From contig NZ_JABUXU010000008.1 in the NCBI RefSeq assembly GCF_014897675.1, positions 1 through 64,000 of the forward strand: 64,000 nucleotides of DNA, written 5' to 3'. This document shows positions 28,114 through 38,125 of the stretch, one piece after another. How positions within the stretch are numbered: position 1 is the first letter of the stretch; each line of letters opens with the position of its first letter. Both the position numbers and the translations under genes were made by a program. This DNA comes from Advenella sp. FME57. Its GTDB lineage: Bacteria > Pseudomonadota > Gammaproteobacteria > Burkholderiales > Burkholderiaceae_B. The notes beneath the pieces are model-generated. The model made no database searches. It was given only the letters and a program-made list of their open reading frames with translations, and was not told where the DNA came from.

Positions 28114-29523
28114 CTATGAAGCCGCAGGACGGCTTGAGCTTGCGCTGCCTGCGGGACTATCGCCGCTGGTCGCGTTGCCTTTGCTGGCATTGCTGCGCCG
28201 TTTGCGCCGCTTGCGTGGGGTGCTCGCCGGCCCGGCCGCCTGCTGTTCGGCAGTGAGGGCTTCAATCATTTCTGTACGCTCTCCAGGATGGGCGTCGGCC
28301 AGATCCATCCACCATTGCGCCAGCACGCTGTCAAATTCGTTGCAGGCGGCACGCAGTTGCAGGAAATCACAAGCAGCCCGAAAGCGCGGTTGCTCCGTCA
28401 TGCGCCAGATTTGTTTGGGTATGCGACGTTCAAAACGTGGCTGCATAAACCAGATTTCGCGCATGTCCGCAGTGTGCCGACGCTGTATGGCCATTTTACT
28501 GATGTGCGTGTCGATGATCAGATCGGCAGCCTGGCTCAGCGCCGGTATGGGATGTTCCTTGCGCTCCAGGTTTTTCTTCCAGTTAATATCGACCAGTCGC
28601 CACAGTAGCGCTGCAAACAGAAAGCTTGGGCTGACCGATTTGCCGGCACGGACGCGATGATCGGTTCGCTCCAGCGTCAGTTGTACGAACTGTTCGCCCC
28701 CTGGCTGCGTGAGCACCTGATCGATCAGTGGCAGGACATTTTCGTGCAGCCCTTCCTTGCGCAGCTGCTCCAGCGCGACGATGGCATTGCCACAGGTCAG
28801 CAGTTTGAGCGTCTCGTCAAACAGGCGCGAGTCCGGCACGTTTTTGATCAGTCCGGCCAGAGTGCGAATCGGGGCTTGCGTTGCCGGTTCGATCGTGCCG
28901 TTCAGTTTGGAGGCAAAGCGAACTGCACGCAACATCCGCACCGGATCTTCGCGAAAACGTTTTTCCGGGTCGCCGATCATGCGCACCAGATGATTTTTCA
29001 GATCAGCCACGCCGTTATGGTAATCAATGACGGTTTCCTTGACCGGATCGTAATACAGGGCGTTGAGGGTGAAGTCGCGACGGGCAGCATCTTCTTGCTG
29101 CGTGCCGAACACATTGTCATTGAGAATGCGGCCATCGGCATCGGTGTGCTGGTCCCCCTGCGATGGGGCGCGGAATGTGGAGGTCTCGATAATTTCCTGG
29201 CCGAAGACGACGTGCACCAGTTGGAACCGCCTGCCAATGATGCGGGCCCGCCGGAACAGCGGCCGGATTTCCTCGGGCGTGGCACTGGTGGCAACATCAA
29301 AATCCTTGGGTTCGTAGCCCAGGACCAGGTCGCGCACTGCACCGCCCACAATAAATGCATCGTAGCCCTTTTGTTGCAGTACTTCGCACACCTTGATGGC
29401 GTTGCGCGAGACCAGGCGTCGGTCAATCTTGTGGTGCTCGTGGGAGTAGACCCGGTGTTTATCTTTCAGGACGGGCGCGGCAAAAAGCCGGCTGACGAAT
29501 GTGCGAATGGTATTTTTGATCAT
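28114..29523 (-). CDS. pcnB: Poly(A) polymerase I
   Basis: 469 residues. The nucleotidyltransferase motif GGAVRDLVLGYEPKDFDVATSA and the motif RDFTLNALYYDP are typical. The RNA-binding region follows and the C-terminus is basic (RKRRKRRSNASKGN), as expected for PcnB rather than CCA-adding enzymes. It adds 3' poly(A) tails that promote RNA decay. It lies between a HAD phosphatase (23 bases upstream) and folK. Confidence 0.93.
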   Translation of the reverse strand: MIKNTIRTFVSRLFAAPVLKDKHRVYSHEHHKIDRRLVSRNAIKVCEVLQQKGYDAFIVGGAVRDLVLGYEPKDFDVATSATPEEIRPLFRRARIIGRRFQLVHVVFGQEIIETSTFRAPSQGDQHTDADGRILNDNVFGTQQEDAARRDFTLNALYYDPVKETVIDYHNGVADLKNHLVRMIGDPEKRFREDPVRMLRAVRFASKLNGTIEPATQAPIRTLAGLIKNVPDSRLFDETLKLLTCGNAIVALEQLRKEGLHENVLPLIDQVLTQPGGEQFVQLTLERTDHRVRAGKSVSPSFLFAALLWRLVDINWKKNLERKEHPIPALSQAADLIIDTHISKMAIQRRHTADMREIWFMQPRFERRIPKQIWRMTEQPRFRAACDFLQLRAACNEFDSVLAQWWMDLADAHPGERTEMIEALTAEQQAAGPASTPRKRRKRRSNASKGNATSGDSPAGSASSSRPAAS

Positions 29524-29546
29524 GTGATTGTTTTTGTTGGTCCCTG

Positions 29547-30227
29547 TTATTGCAAAGGAAATAGATCCAGCACCGGCCAGCCTTTTTTGTTTGCCAGTTC
29601 GCGTAGCGGCGGTACCGGGTTGGTTGCAACCGGATGGGTCACTGCTTCAAGCAGCGGGATATCGTTCTGGGAGTCGCTGTAGAACCAGCTTTCGGTAAAG
29701 TGCTCGAGCGTCAGGCCCATGCTGCCCAGCCATTCATTGACGCGGACGATTTTGCCGTTCTGATAACTGGGCGTACCCACGACCTTGCCGGTGTAACGGC
29801 CATTTTTGTATTCCGGAACCGTACCGATCACATGCGGAATGCCAAAGGCGCGGGCAACAGGCGCTATAACGAATTCGTTGGTGGCCGACACCAGACAACA
29901 CAGGTCGCCCTGTTCCAGATGTTTTGCAACCAGGGCCACCGCCTTGTCGCGCATGGCGGGCCTGACCACTTCGTGCATGTACTGTTCGTGAAAGCGCGCC
30001 AGCTCATAGGGTGTATGCAGGTTCAGAAAACTCAGCATGAATTCAACCGATTCTTCTATTTTCAGCGTACCCGCCGTGTATTTTTCCATGAGTTCATGGT
30101 TTTTTGCCTGCACGACCTTAGGATCGCCGCCCCAGCCATTGCGGGCCAGAAAATCTACCCAGTGGCGATCAGTATCGATTGGCAGCAGGGTATGGTCAAG
30201 GTCAAACAGGGCGAGTCGTTGCGTCAT
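29547..30227 (-). CDS. HAD-IB family phosphatase (SerB/CicA-like)
   Basis: About 226 residues. HAD motif I is ALFDLDHTLLPID, motif II lies in CLVSATNEFV, and motif IV in WFYSDSQNDIPLLEAV. The family includes phosphoserine phosphatase and related small-molecule phosphatases; the substrate is not evident. The ATG at 30227 is chosen over a TTG two codons upstream. It lies between hda and pcnB, a conserved placement in Alcaligenaceae. Confidence 0.9.
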   Translation of the reverse strand: MTQRLALFDLDHTLLPIDTDRHWVDFLARNGWGGDPKVVQAKNHELMEKYTAGTLKIEESVEFMLSFLNLHTPYELARFHEQYMHEVVRPAMRDKAVALVAKHLEQGDLCCLVSATNEFVIAPVARAFGIPHVIGTVPEYKNGRYTGKVVGTPSYQNGKIVRVNEWLGSMGLTLEHFTESWFYSDSQNDIPLLEAVTHPVATNPVPPLRELANKKGWPVLDLFPLQ

Positions 30228-30245
30228 AGTCAAATAATGTATTTT

Positions 30246-30920
30246 TCAGGAATGTCTGGATTGAAGGTAGGATTTTAACAAGGGAACGGTGATTGATCGC
30301 TTTTCAGCAAGCGAATAGCGATCAAGGGCATCAAGTAGCGATGACAGGGCACTCATATCACGGGCGTAATAGTTGAACATCCAGTTGGTGACTTCGGCGC
30401 TGAGCGGGATACCTTTGTCTGATGCCCGTTGCAGCAACGCGCTGCGGCGTTCATCGTCGGTCAGGGTCTCAAGGCGATAAACCAGGTCCCAGGCAAGGCG
30501 CGTGCGCAGATCTTCGCGTATTTCCAGCTGGCGGGGGGCACACGGGCCGCTGGCCAGCAGGGTAAACGCCTCGGGCGTATGCTGGCTGGTCTTCCACTGG
30601 TTGAACAGGCCGAACAGGGCTGCCGCCTGTGCCTCGGACAGGTTATGCACATCGTCCACCGCTATTATGCTGCCTGGCGCGACGGGTTCGCCCGGGTCCG
30701 GCAGGATATCGGTCGCCGTATTCAGGTAGAGACCGTGCTGGCGCGTGGCAGCGCGCAGCAAATGGGTTTTGCCGCTGCCGTGTTCGCCCCAAAGATAGAT
30801 GCTTTGTCCGGCGGCAACGGCAAGCAGGCGGCTGACCGTTTCGCCATTGCGACCCGTTACGAAATTGTCAAAACGGGGAGGTACGACCGGCAGGACGTCC
30901 AGGATAAGTTGTTCTTTCAT
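30246..30920 (-). CDS. hda: DnaA regulatory inactivator Hda
   Basis: 224 residues, a short DnaA-like AAA+ protein without the DnaA DNA-binding domain. The N-terminus MKEQLILDVLPVVPPRFDNF holds a clamp-binding motif near QLILDV. A Walker A-like GEHGSGKTHLL and Walker B IIAVDDVHNL are present. Hda with the DNA-loaded sliding clamp stimulates DnaA ATP hydrolysis and prevents re-initiation. The start overlaps the upstream permease stop by 4 bases. Confidence 0.92.
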   Translation of the reverse strand: MKEQLILDVLPVVPPRFDNFVTGRNGETVSRLLAVAAGQSIYLWGEHGSGKTHLLRAATRQHGLYLNTATDILPDPGEPVAPGSIIAVDDVHNLSEAQAAALFGLFNQWKTSQHTPEAFTLLASGPCAPRQLEIREDLRTRLAWDLVYRLETLTDDERRSALLQRASDKGIPLSAEVTNWMFNYYARDMSALSSLLDALDRYSLAEKRSITVPLLKSYLQSRHS

Positions 30921-31981
30921 GTTTTATAAAAATCACTGCGACGATACTGGCCGTATACACGGCGGATCAGCACCGACAGGGCAGCACTGATGGGTAGGGC
31001 CATCAGCACCCCGAAGAAACCGAAAATCTGTCCGAAGACAAACAGTGCAAAAATAATGACCAGCGGGTGCAAGCCGATACGTTCGCCCATGATTTTGGGC
31101 GTCAGTACCGTGCCTTCCAGGATTTGCCCCAGCCCATAGACGATGGCCACGGAAATCAGGCCATAATAATTGTCAAACTGCAACAGCGCCGACAAAATGG
31201 CCAGCAACAGGCCGAAAGTCACCCCAAGATAGGGGATGAACACCAGCATGCCGGTCAATACCCCGATCGGAATCGCACTTTCGAACCCGGCCAGCGACAG
31301 GCCGACACTATAATAGACGGCCAGGATCAGCATGACCAGGATCTGGCCGCGCAAAAAGCTGGACAACAGGCGATCAATATCATGAAATACGCTAAGGGTA
31401 CCATCCAGATAGCGTCGCGGTATGACTTCGCGGATCGACTGGATGAACTTGTCCCAGTCAAACAGCAGATAAACCAGTACCACGGGCGTGATCAGCACGT
31501 TCACGAAAAAGAAAATGACGGCCGATCCGCTGGACTTGGCATAGGTGATGATGGTTGTTGTCAGACTGTCGGTGCCGGTAATGGCATCCTGCAGCACCGC
31601 CCGGATCTTGAGGATGTCAATTTCGGCCGATACGCCAAACAGATGGTTCAGGCGGGGGGCCAGGTTGATATTGTATTGCGCAACCCAGCCGGGCAACTGT
31701 TCAATAGCCAGCCCGACTTCCTTGCGCACAAGGGGGATGACAATCAGCAGTACCCCCAGGATGATGGCAAACAATAGAAAAAACATGATGCCGACGGCCA
31801 GCCAGCGAGGAAATTTGAGGGCGACAAGCATGTTCACGCCGGGCACCAGAATATAGGCCAGCGCCATGCCAAGCATGAATGGAGTCAATACCGGGGACAG
31901 AACATACAGGAGAACGAGTAGTACCAGGCCGACTCCTGACCAGAGAAGGGTCTGTTTCCGGCGCAAAATATATTCGTTCAT
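30917..31981 (-). CDS. AI-2E family transporter (PerM-like permease)
   Basis: 354 residues from the ATG at 31981. Seven to eight membrane segments are arranged in N- and C-terminal groups, with a larger soluble stretch between (about 115-190). The conserved GLSLAGFESAIPIGVLTG and LGQILEGTVLTPKIMG are typical of the family. Members export autoinducer-2 or act as ion antiporters; the role here is unknown. It is first in the run perM-hda-HAD-pcnB-folK and is divergent from purM with only 60 bases between. Confidence 0.88.
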   Translation of the reverse strand: MNEYILRRKQTLLWSGVGLVLLVLLYVLSPVLTPFMLGMALAYILVPGVNMLVALKFPRWLAVGIMFFLLFAIILGVLLIVIPLVRKEVGLAIEQLPGWVAQYNINLAPRLNHLFGVSAEIDILKIRAVLQDAITGTDSLTTTIITYAKSSGSAVIFFFVNVLITPVVLVYLLFDWDKFIQSIREVIPRRYLDGTLSVFHDIDRLLSSFLRGQILVMLILAVYYSVGLSLAGFESAIPIGVLTGMLVFIPYLGVTFGLLLAILSALLQFDNYYGLISVAIVYGLGQILEGTVLTPKIMGERIGLHPLVIIFALFVFGQIFGFFGVLMALPISAALSVLIRRVYGQYRRSDFYKT

Positions 31982-32041
31982 CGTAAAATAAGGCCTTCCT
32001 GTTCGATTAATTGACATTTTACATATTTAGGCAGCTTGCTC

Positions 32042-33091
32042 ATGACAAATTCAAACAAATCTTCCTTAACGTATCGAGATGCGGGGGTAGACATCGACGC
32101 CGGGGATGCGCTGGTTGACCGGATCAAGCCGCTGGCGGCCAAAACCATGCGCGAGGGCGTCATGGCAGGTATCGGCGGTTTTGGGGCTTTGTTTGAAGTA
32201 CCGAAGAAATTTCGCGAGCCGGTGCTGGTTTCCGGAACCGACGGTGTTGGCACCAAACTGCGCCTGGCCTTTGAGTGGAACCGCCATAGTACCGTGGGCA
32301 TAGACCTGGTGGCCATGAGCGTTAACGATATCCTGGTGCAGGGCGCGGAACCGCTGTTTTTCCTGGATTATTTCGCTTGTGGCAAATTGTCGGTCGACAC
32401 CGCAGCCCAGGTGGTGGGTGGTATTGCCAAAGGCTGCGAGTTGTCCGGTTGCGCCCTGATCGGCGGTGAAACGGCTGAAATGCCTGGCATGTACCCCGAC
32501 GGCGAATATGATCTGGCCGGTTTTGCGGTTGGCGCAGTCGATAAATCGGCCATTATCAATGGTAAAAGTATTGGTGAAGGCGATCGTATTCTTGGCCTGG
32601 CCTCAAGCGGCGCGCATTCCAATGGTTTTTCGCTCATTCGCAAGATTCTGGAGCGCGCCGGCGCCCGTCCGGACGATGATTTCCACGGCCAGCCACTGAT
32701 TGACGTGGTCATGGCGCCCACCCGCATCTATGTAAAACAGGTGCTGGCAGCGCTGGCCCAGCATGGCACCGCGATCAAGGGCTTGGCGCATATTACCGGT
32801 GGGGGGCTGCTTGACAACGTTCCGCGTATCTTGCAGGAAGGCCTGAGCGCGCGTATTGACAAGTCCGCCTGGACGTTACCGCCCCTGTTCCAGTGGCTGC
32901 AGCAGGAAGGACAGGTTGCCGACACCGAAATGCATCGCGTATTCAATTGCGGTATCGGCATGGTTATCGTGGTTGCCGCCGATCAGGCTGCGGCTATTGC
33001 CGCGACCCTGCAGGAACAGGGCGAAACCGTCTTCGATCTCGGACAGATCGTGCGCCAGGAAGACGGCATGCCCCAGGCTGTGGTGGTCTGA
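32042..33091 (+). CDS. purM: Phosphoribosylformylglycinamidine cyclo-ligase
   Basis: 349 residues from the ATG at 32042. The AIR synthase core is shown by [20 protein letters not shown]-type sequence, [24 protein letters not shown] and [13 protein letters not shown]. It closes the imidazole ring to give aminoimidazole ribotide in purine synthesis. It stands alone, divergent from the permease gene and convergent with miaA. Confidence 0.96.
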   Translation: MTNSNKSSLTYRDAGVDIDAGDALVDRIKPLAAKTMREGVMAGIGGFGALFEVPKKFREPVLVSGTDGVGTKLRLAFEWNRHSTVGIDLVAMSVNDILVQGAEPLFFLDYFACGKLSVDTAAQVVGGIAKGCELSGCALIGGETAEMPGMYPDGEYDLAGFAVGAVDKSAIINGKSIGEGDRILGLASSGAHSNGFSLIRKILERAGARPDDDFHGQPLIDVVMAPTRIYVKQVLAALAQHGTAIKGLAHITGGGLLDNVPRILQEGLSARIDKSAWTLPPLFQWLQQEGQVADTEMHRVFNCGIGMVIVVAADQAAAIAATLQEQGETVFDLGQIVRQEDGMPQAVVV

Positions 33092-33142
33092 TGTGCTGCG
33101 GGCCGGCGGGCCCGGTGGGTATCTTGCTTGGCGGTTGGGCTT

Positions 33143-34075
33143 TTACCGTGGCATGACAGTGGCGGCGGCCTCGATAACGCGGCTCGCAACGTCTGCCTGC
33201 AGGCAATCGATGACCTGACGGTCGGGCATGCTGCGCAACCATGTGAGCTGCCGCTTGGCAAGTTGCCTGGTGGCGGCAATGGCTTTTTCCCGCGCGTGCT
33301 TCAGGCTGTCGTGGCCGGCAAGATGTTGCCAGATCTGGCGATAACCGACGCAGCGTATCGCGGGTAAATTCTCATGCAGATCCCCCCGGCGCCACAGCTG
33401 CTCCACTTCTCCCACCAGCCCCTGATCAAGCATCTGGTCAAAACGCAGGGCAATGCGATCGTGCAACTGCAGGCGCTCCGAAGGCTCCAGGCTCACCATA
33501 TGAAACGTATCAGTACCAGCGCGTTCGCCTTCAGCCGCTATCAGCGAAGAATACGGTTGGCCGGTAATCAGGCAGACTTCAAGCATGCGCTGGATTCGCT
33601 GTCGGTCATTGGGGGCAAGCCGGGCCGCCGTGACCGGATCATGGCGCTGCAAAAGCGCATGCACGTGCGGCCAGCCATGCTGCTTTGCCATTTGCTCAAT
33701 ATCGGCGCGGATGTTCGGATCGGCCTGCGGCAGTGCATGCAAGCCCTGGCGCAGCGCATTGAAGTACATCATGGTGCCGCCAGCCAGCACGGGTATGCAA
33801 CCGCGTGCGCGTATCTGATCGATCAGCAGTTGGGTATCCTGTACAAATTGCGCGGCACTATACGATTCGGTCGGATCCCGGATATCCAGCAGGTGCTGGG
33901 GTGTTGTTGCCTGTTCCTGCGGCGTGGGCTTGGCAGTGCCAATATCCATGCCGATATAGATGGTGGCTGAATCGACATTAATGATTTCGATCGGCCAGCG
34001 CCGGGCCAGCGCCAGCACGCTGGCGCTCTTGCCTGATGCGGTAGGGCCGGCCAGGCAGAATACCGGCTGCGTCAC
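33143..34075 (-). CDS. miaA: tRNA dimethylallyltransferase
   Basis: About 310 residues. The P-loop [28 protein letters not shown] and [12 protein letters not shown] identify MiaA, which adds the dimethylallyl group to A37 of tRNAs reading UNN codons. The start is ambiguous. The GTG at 34075 overlaps the mutL stop (GTGA) and gives the usual short lead before the P-loop. The ATG at 34117 is in frame but would lie inside mutL. No strong ribosome binding site decides it. It is the last gene of the tsaE-amiC-mutL-miaA run. Confidence 0.92.
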   Translation of the reverse strand: MTQPVFCLAGPTASGKSASVLALARRWPIEIINVDSATIYIGMDIGTAKPTPQEQATTPQHLLDIRDPTESYSAAQFVQDTQLLIDQIRARGCIPVLAGGTMMYFNALRQGLHALPQADPNIRADIEQMAKQHGWPHVHALLQRHDPVTAARLAPNDRQRIQRMLEVCLITGQPYSSLIAAEGERAGTDTFHMVSLEPSERLQLHDRIALRFDQMLDQGLVGEVEQLWRRGDLHENLPAIRCVGYRQIWQHLAGHDSLKHAREKAIAATRQLAKRQLTWLRSMPDRQVIDCLQADVASRVIEAAATVMPR

Positions 34076-36000
34076 TGGCCGCGCATGAACAGACGATCCA
34101 GGTCGTTCATGCTCCATTGAAACCAGGTCGGGCGGCCGTGATTGCATTGGTTGGCCCGTTCCGTATGCTCCATCTGGCGCAGCAGGGCATTCATTTCTTC
34201 AACAGTCAGGCGGCGATTGGCACGCACCGAACCGTGGCAAGCCATGGTCGAGAGCAGTTCATTGCGCTGACCGGTAAGCTGTTCGGAGTGGCCCACCATC
34301 TCCAGTTCTTTCAGGACATTGAGAACCAGCGATTCAATGTCACCGCCAGCCAGCAGGCTGGGCACCGACCGCACGGCCAGCGACTGCGGGCCGGTGGCGC
34401 TGATGGTCAGGCCGAGCGTGACCAGCTGTTCCTTATGGCTTTCCATCACGGCGATATCGCGCTCGGAACAATGAATCACATATGGAACCAGCAGTTCCTG
34501 CTGAGGCAATGCCTGCTGGTCGAGCAGCGTCTTCAGGCGTTCATAGACCACACGCTCATGTGCGGCATGCATATCGACCAGGATCAGTCCCCGGGCATTC
34601 TGGGCCAGAATATATATGCCATGAAGTTGTCCCAGCGCCATGCCCAGCGGATAGGGGTCCGCCTCATCGCCGGTGTCAGGCAGGCCAATGCCGGCGCTGG
34701 CGACTCCATTGGCTGCGGGATTAAAGACGGTTGCTGCCCCGGGCGTGGCAAGATTGTGTTGTGGTTCGTTCAGGTGTTGCGGCGCGGATTCCAGTGGCGA
34801 GTAGAACTGTTTCCAGTGCTGCGTTGATTGGGGTGAGGCGCTGTGCAAATGCAGGGAGGATTGATAGCCGGGGGTGATACGGACTGTCTGCCTGCCATCT
34901 GCACCGTCGCTGGCGCGACCATTATCTGAATCCTGTATATAGGTAGCCTGTTCGGCCGGTTCCAGGCCGGCTGGCATTCTGGCAGGCAGGGCATTGGCTG
35001 CGGTCGCTTCGCCGCCGACACCTGCCAGGGCCTGGGTGAGCACCTGTCCCACAAAGCGATGAATGGCGCCGCTGTCCCGAAAGCGCACCTCATGCTTGGC
35101 TGGGTGTACGTTCACGTCGACCGCAGTGGGATCAATATCCAGGAACAGCACATAGGCAGGCTGCCGGTCGCCATGCAGGACATCGGCATAGGCGGTGCGT
35201 ACGGCGTGCGTGACGGTGCGATCGCGTACAAAGCGACCATTCACATACAGATACTGACGGTCGGCGCGGGCACGCGCAGCGTTGGGCAGCGTGATCAAGC
35301 CGCGCAACCCGGCAGTGGGCAATTGGGCGTCTACGGGCAGCCCGGCTTGAGTAAATTCATTGCCCAGCACATCCCGGATGCGTTGCAATAAATCGACCGG
35401 CATCCACTGTTTGTAGGCTTTGCCATTATGAAACAGGCGAAAGGCGATGGCCGGGTTGGCCAAGGCAATGCGCTCGGCGACAGTCAGGCAGTGGCCCAGT
35501 TCGGTGGGTTCGGATTTCAGAAACTTGCGACGGGCCGGAACGGCGTCAAAAAGCTGGCGCACATCAATGGTTGTTCCTGTGCTGCCAGCCGCCGGGCTGA
35601 TCTGCAGCGCAGTCCCATCAATCTGCCAGGCATGATCGTCGTTTTCGGTGCGGGATGTGAGGGTCAGGCGAGCCACCGAGGCAATGGAGGCCAGGGCTTC
35701 ACCACGAAACCCCATGGAGCTGACCGACTCCAGGTCTCCCAGGCTGTTGATCTTACTGGTCGCATGACGGGTTACTGCGAGCGCCAGTTCTTCCTGGGGA
35801 ATGCCATGGCCGTCATCGGTAATGCAAATGCGGCGAATGCCGCCGCCGTCGAGCCTGATTTCAATACTGCGGGCGCCTGCGTCCAATGCGTTCTCCAGCA
35901 GTTCCTTGAGAACAGAGGCCGGACGTTCAATGACCTCTCCGGCCGCGATCTGGCTAATCAGCGTGTCGGGCAGGGGAGCGATATGGCGGCGGTCGGACAT
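34072..36000 (-). CDS. mutL: DNA mismatch repair protein MutL
   Basis: About 642 residues from the ATG at 36000 ([20 protein letters not shown]). The GHKL ATPase domain shows [19 protein letters not shown] and [10 protein letters not shown]. The C-terminal dimerisation domain (about 450-642) contains [11 protein letters not shown] and [20 protein letters not shown]. The central linker is Gln/Ser-rich. No DQHAx2Ex4E endonuclease motif of the self-nicking MutL type is apparent (the site reads [13 protein letters not shown]). MutL couples MutS mismatch recognition to strand removal. Confidence 0.95.
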   Translation of the reverse strand: MSDRRHIAPLPDTLISQIAAGEVIERPASVLKELLENALDAGARSIEIRLDGGGIRRICITDDGHGIPQEELALAVTRHATSKINSLGDLESVSSMGFRGEALASIASVARLTLTSRTENDDHAWQIDGTALQISPAAGSTGTTIDVRQLFDAVPARRKFLKSEPTELGHCLTVAERIALANPAIAFRLFHNGKAYKQWMPVDLLQRIRDVLGNEFTQAGLPVDAQLPTAGLRGLITLPNAARARADRQYLYVNGRFVRDRTVTHAVRTAYADVLHGDRQPAYVLFLDIDPTAVDVNVHPAKHEVRFRDSGAIHRFVGQVLTQALAGVGGEATAANALPARMPAGLEPAEQATYIQDSDNGRASDGADGRQTVRITPGYQSSLHLHSASPQSTQHWKQFYSPLESAPQHLNEPQHNLATPGAATVFNPAANGVASAGIGLPDTGDEADPYPLGMALGQLHGIYILAQNARGLILVDMHAAHERVVYERLKTLLDQQALPQQELLVPYVIHCSERDIAVMESHKEQLVTLGLTISATGPQSLAVRSVPSLLAGGDIESLVLNVLKELEMVGHSEQLTGQRNELLSTMACHGSVRANRRLTVEEMNALLRQMEHTERANQCNHGRPTWFQWSMNDLDRLFMRGQ

Positions 36001-36109
36001 GGAGGCAGCGTAAAGAGTGACGGGCAATTTTTCATTTTAGCGTGTTTGACGATTGCCGTACACGCAAGTCGGGGCATGGCGGATCAGTTGTCTGGCGATG
36101 CCGCAAGCA

Positions 36110-36137
36110 ATAACGCCTCCGAAGACGAAGGCGTTAT
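36110..36137 (-). terminator. Hairpin between amiC and mutL
   Basis: ATAACGCCT (36110-36118) pairs with AGGCGTTAT (36129-36137), 47 bases after the amiC stop on the transcribed strand. The following bases are only weakly T-rich, so it may cause partial termination or processing within the operon. Confidence 0.4.
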
Positions 36138-36183
36138 GTAGGCAAAGGGGTGCCGGTTTCCCTGAGGAACCCGTTTGGCGGCA

Positions 36184-37515
36184 TCAGCCAACCCTGGCCA
36201 GTGGCGGGTTGGTGGAGAAATAATCATTAACGCCGGAGAAAATGGCCTTGGCGATCTGGCGCTGGTTGGCCGGACTACGCAGGAAATTTTCCTCTTGCGG
36301 GTTGCTGATAAAAGCCGTCTCCACCAGAATGGAAGGGATATCCGGCGCCTTGAGCACGGCAAACCCCGCCTGTTCCACCTTGCGACTGTGAATGCCGTTG
36401 ATTCGCGCCAGCGAACCCAGCACGCGGTGGCCGATTTTCAGGGAATCATTGATTTGCGCGGTGGTGGACATGTCCAGCAGCACACTGGCTGTCTGGCGGT
36501 CATGTGCGCCAATATCCAGGCCGCCGATCAGATCGGATGCATTTTCTTTTTTGGCCAGCCAGCGGGCGGCAGCACTCGAGGCGCCGTTGCGGGACAGGGC
36601 AAATACCGAGGTACCGCGCGCAGAGCGATTGGTGAACGCATCGGCATGAATCGACACGAACAGATCTGCCTTGACCCGACGCGCTTTTTGCACCCGAACA
36701 TGCAGCGGCACGAAAAAGTCAGACTCGCGCGTCATGTAAGCCCGCATATTGGGCTGTGAATTGATGACATCGCGCAACTGGCGTCCGATGGCCAGGACAA
36801 TATCTTTTTCGCGTGTGCCACGCATGCCGACAGCGCCAGGATCTTCGCCGCCGTGGCCGGGGTCAATGGCCACCAGTATCGGACGATTCGGATTGGCGCG
36901 GGATGGTTGGCGGCCGGCCGTGGCAGGGTTGACCTGGCCGCTGACCGAAGGTACCGGCGCGTTACTGCTATTCTGGGCCAGATTGTCCAATACCTGTGCC
37001 AATGGATCATTTTCCAGATCTCTGGCCAGTGCCAGGATCGGATCCTTGGCGATTTTGGGATACAGATCCAGTACAAGCCGGTACTGGTAGTCGCCTACCG
37101 GTTTCAGCGTGAACACCTGCGGGGCAATGTCCTGTTTCAGGTCGAAGACCAGGCGCACCACATCCGCGCGGTTCTGTGCCACACGCACAGTGGCAATATA
37201 GGGGTCATTGGGGCGAATTTTGGAAATCAGCGAATTGAGCGCCTGGCTGATGGTCAGACCCTGAATGTCCACCACCAGTCGATTGGGATTGCCCAGCATG
37301 AAATGCTCGGCCTGCAGTGGTGCGTTCAGTTCCAGCGTAACCCGGGTATATTCGTCGGCAGGCCAGGTACGTACGGCCAGAATCTGTCCGCCGGCAGCAG
37401 ATGCAACTTTGGAGATGACGGGAAGGGACAGCAGTGTGGCGGACGCGCCCAGAATGCGCCGACGGGTTATTGGTCGCCTGTTGGCATTTTCCTGTGAATG
37501 AGCTTTGTTATCCAT
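36184..37515 (-). CDS. amiC: N-acetylmuramoyl-L-alanine amidase AmiC
   Basis: 443 residues. The N-terminus carries a twin-arginine signal (ITRRRILGASATLLSLP) ending near VASAAGG, so export is by the Tat pathway, as for E. coli AmiA/AmiC. An AMIN domain (about 45-150) precedes the zinc Amidase_3 domain. Its motifs are VAIDPGHGGEDPGAVG (zinc His), SIHADAF (zinc His) and PSILVETAFISNPQEE (catalytic Glu). It splits septal peptidoglycan during division. Its start overlaps the end of tsaE by 49 bases, an unusually long overlap. Confidence 0.95.
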   Translation of the reverse strand: MDNKAHSQENANRRPITRRRILGASATLLSLPVISKVASAAGGQILAVRTWPADEYTRVTLELNAPLQAEHFMLGNPNRLVVDIQGLTISQALNSLISKIRPNDPYIATVRVAQNRADVVRLVFDLKQDIAPQVFTLKPVGDYQYRLVLDLYPKIAKDPILALARDLENDPLAQVLDNLAQNSSNAPVPSVSGQVNPATAGRQPSRANPNRPILVAIDPGHGGEDPGAVGMRGTREKDIVLAIGRQLRDVINSQPNMRAYMTRESDFFVPLHVRVQKARRVKADLFVSIHADAFTNRSARGTSVFALSRNGASSAAARWLAKKENASDLIGGLDIGAHDRQTASVLLDMSTTAQINDSLKIGHRVLGSLARINGIHSRKVEQAGFAVLKAPDIPSILVETAFISNPQEENFLRSPANQRQIAKAIFSGVNDYFSTNPPLARVG

Positions 37516-38027
37516 GTCTTGCCCTTTTCCGAAAAAGCGTTAAATTGTGCCGTTCTTCCAGCCGATTCGTATATCAGGTGCAGCTCAAGATCGGGTGTTG
37601 GCAACCCGGGTCCTGCTTTATCTGCCCACTCTATAAATACAATTGCGTCTTCACCTAGATTCTCACGAAAACCGGCTTCATGCCATTCTTCGGTATCGGT
37701 AAATCTATAAAAATCAAAGTGATACAAGTATAAACTAGAAACTTTATAGGTTTCAAGCAAAGTATAGGTGGGACTCTTAATTCGTCCCTTGATACCCATG
37801 GCCCTCAGAAAATGACGAACAAAGGTCGTTTTGCCAGCGCCCAGGTCGCCTTTCAGATACACTTTTGCGTTTTTTTCTGTGCCCGGTTTTTTATCGTAAC
37901 TATTTGAAAAGTAATGAGAAAGAATCTCTGAAAGGGCCTTTGCGAGGTGCTCGGTCGCCGCTTCATCGGGCAGATATAGAGAGGTGCTTGCCAGGGGCTC
38001 AAGAGGGGATGTTTGCAAGTTGGACAT
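37467..38027 (-). CDS. tsaE: tRNA threonylcarbamoyladenosine biosynthesis ATPase TsaE
   Basis: 186 residues. The P-loop GDLGAGKTTFVRHFLRAMG, then KSPTYTLLETYKV and the Walker B-like YHFDFYRF are diagnostic. TsaE works with TsaB/TsaD in making the t6A modification at A37 of tRNAs. The protein has an N-terminal extension of about 35 residues relative to typical 150-160 residue TsaE. Base composition is more AT-rich than in the neighbours. It is the first gene of the tsaE-amiC-mutL-miaA run. Confidence 0.93.
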   Translation of the reverse strand: MSNLQTSPLEPLASTSLYLPDEAATEHLAKALSEILSHYFSNSYDKKPGTEKNAKVYLKGDLGAGKTTFVRHFLRAMGIKGRIKSPTYTLLETYKVSSLYLYHFDFYRFTDTEEWHEAGFRENLGEDAIVFIEWADKAGPGLPTPDLELHLIYESAGRTAQFNAFSEKGKTWITKLIHRKMPTGDQ

Positions 38028-38125
38028 GGAAATTGGGCCGTTCCGGGAAAAGAAACATAATGTAAATTATAAGAAATCCATCGGAACTACCTAAAATTTA
38101 ATGGAAATTAATTGGCAATCCGTGG

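Noticed and set aside
33092-33142. A GC-rich hairpin between purM and miaA as a terminator
   Set aside because: A short stem with GGGCC and GGCCC words is possible but there is no T run.
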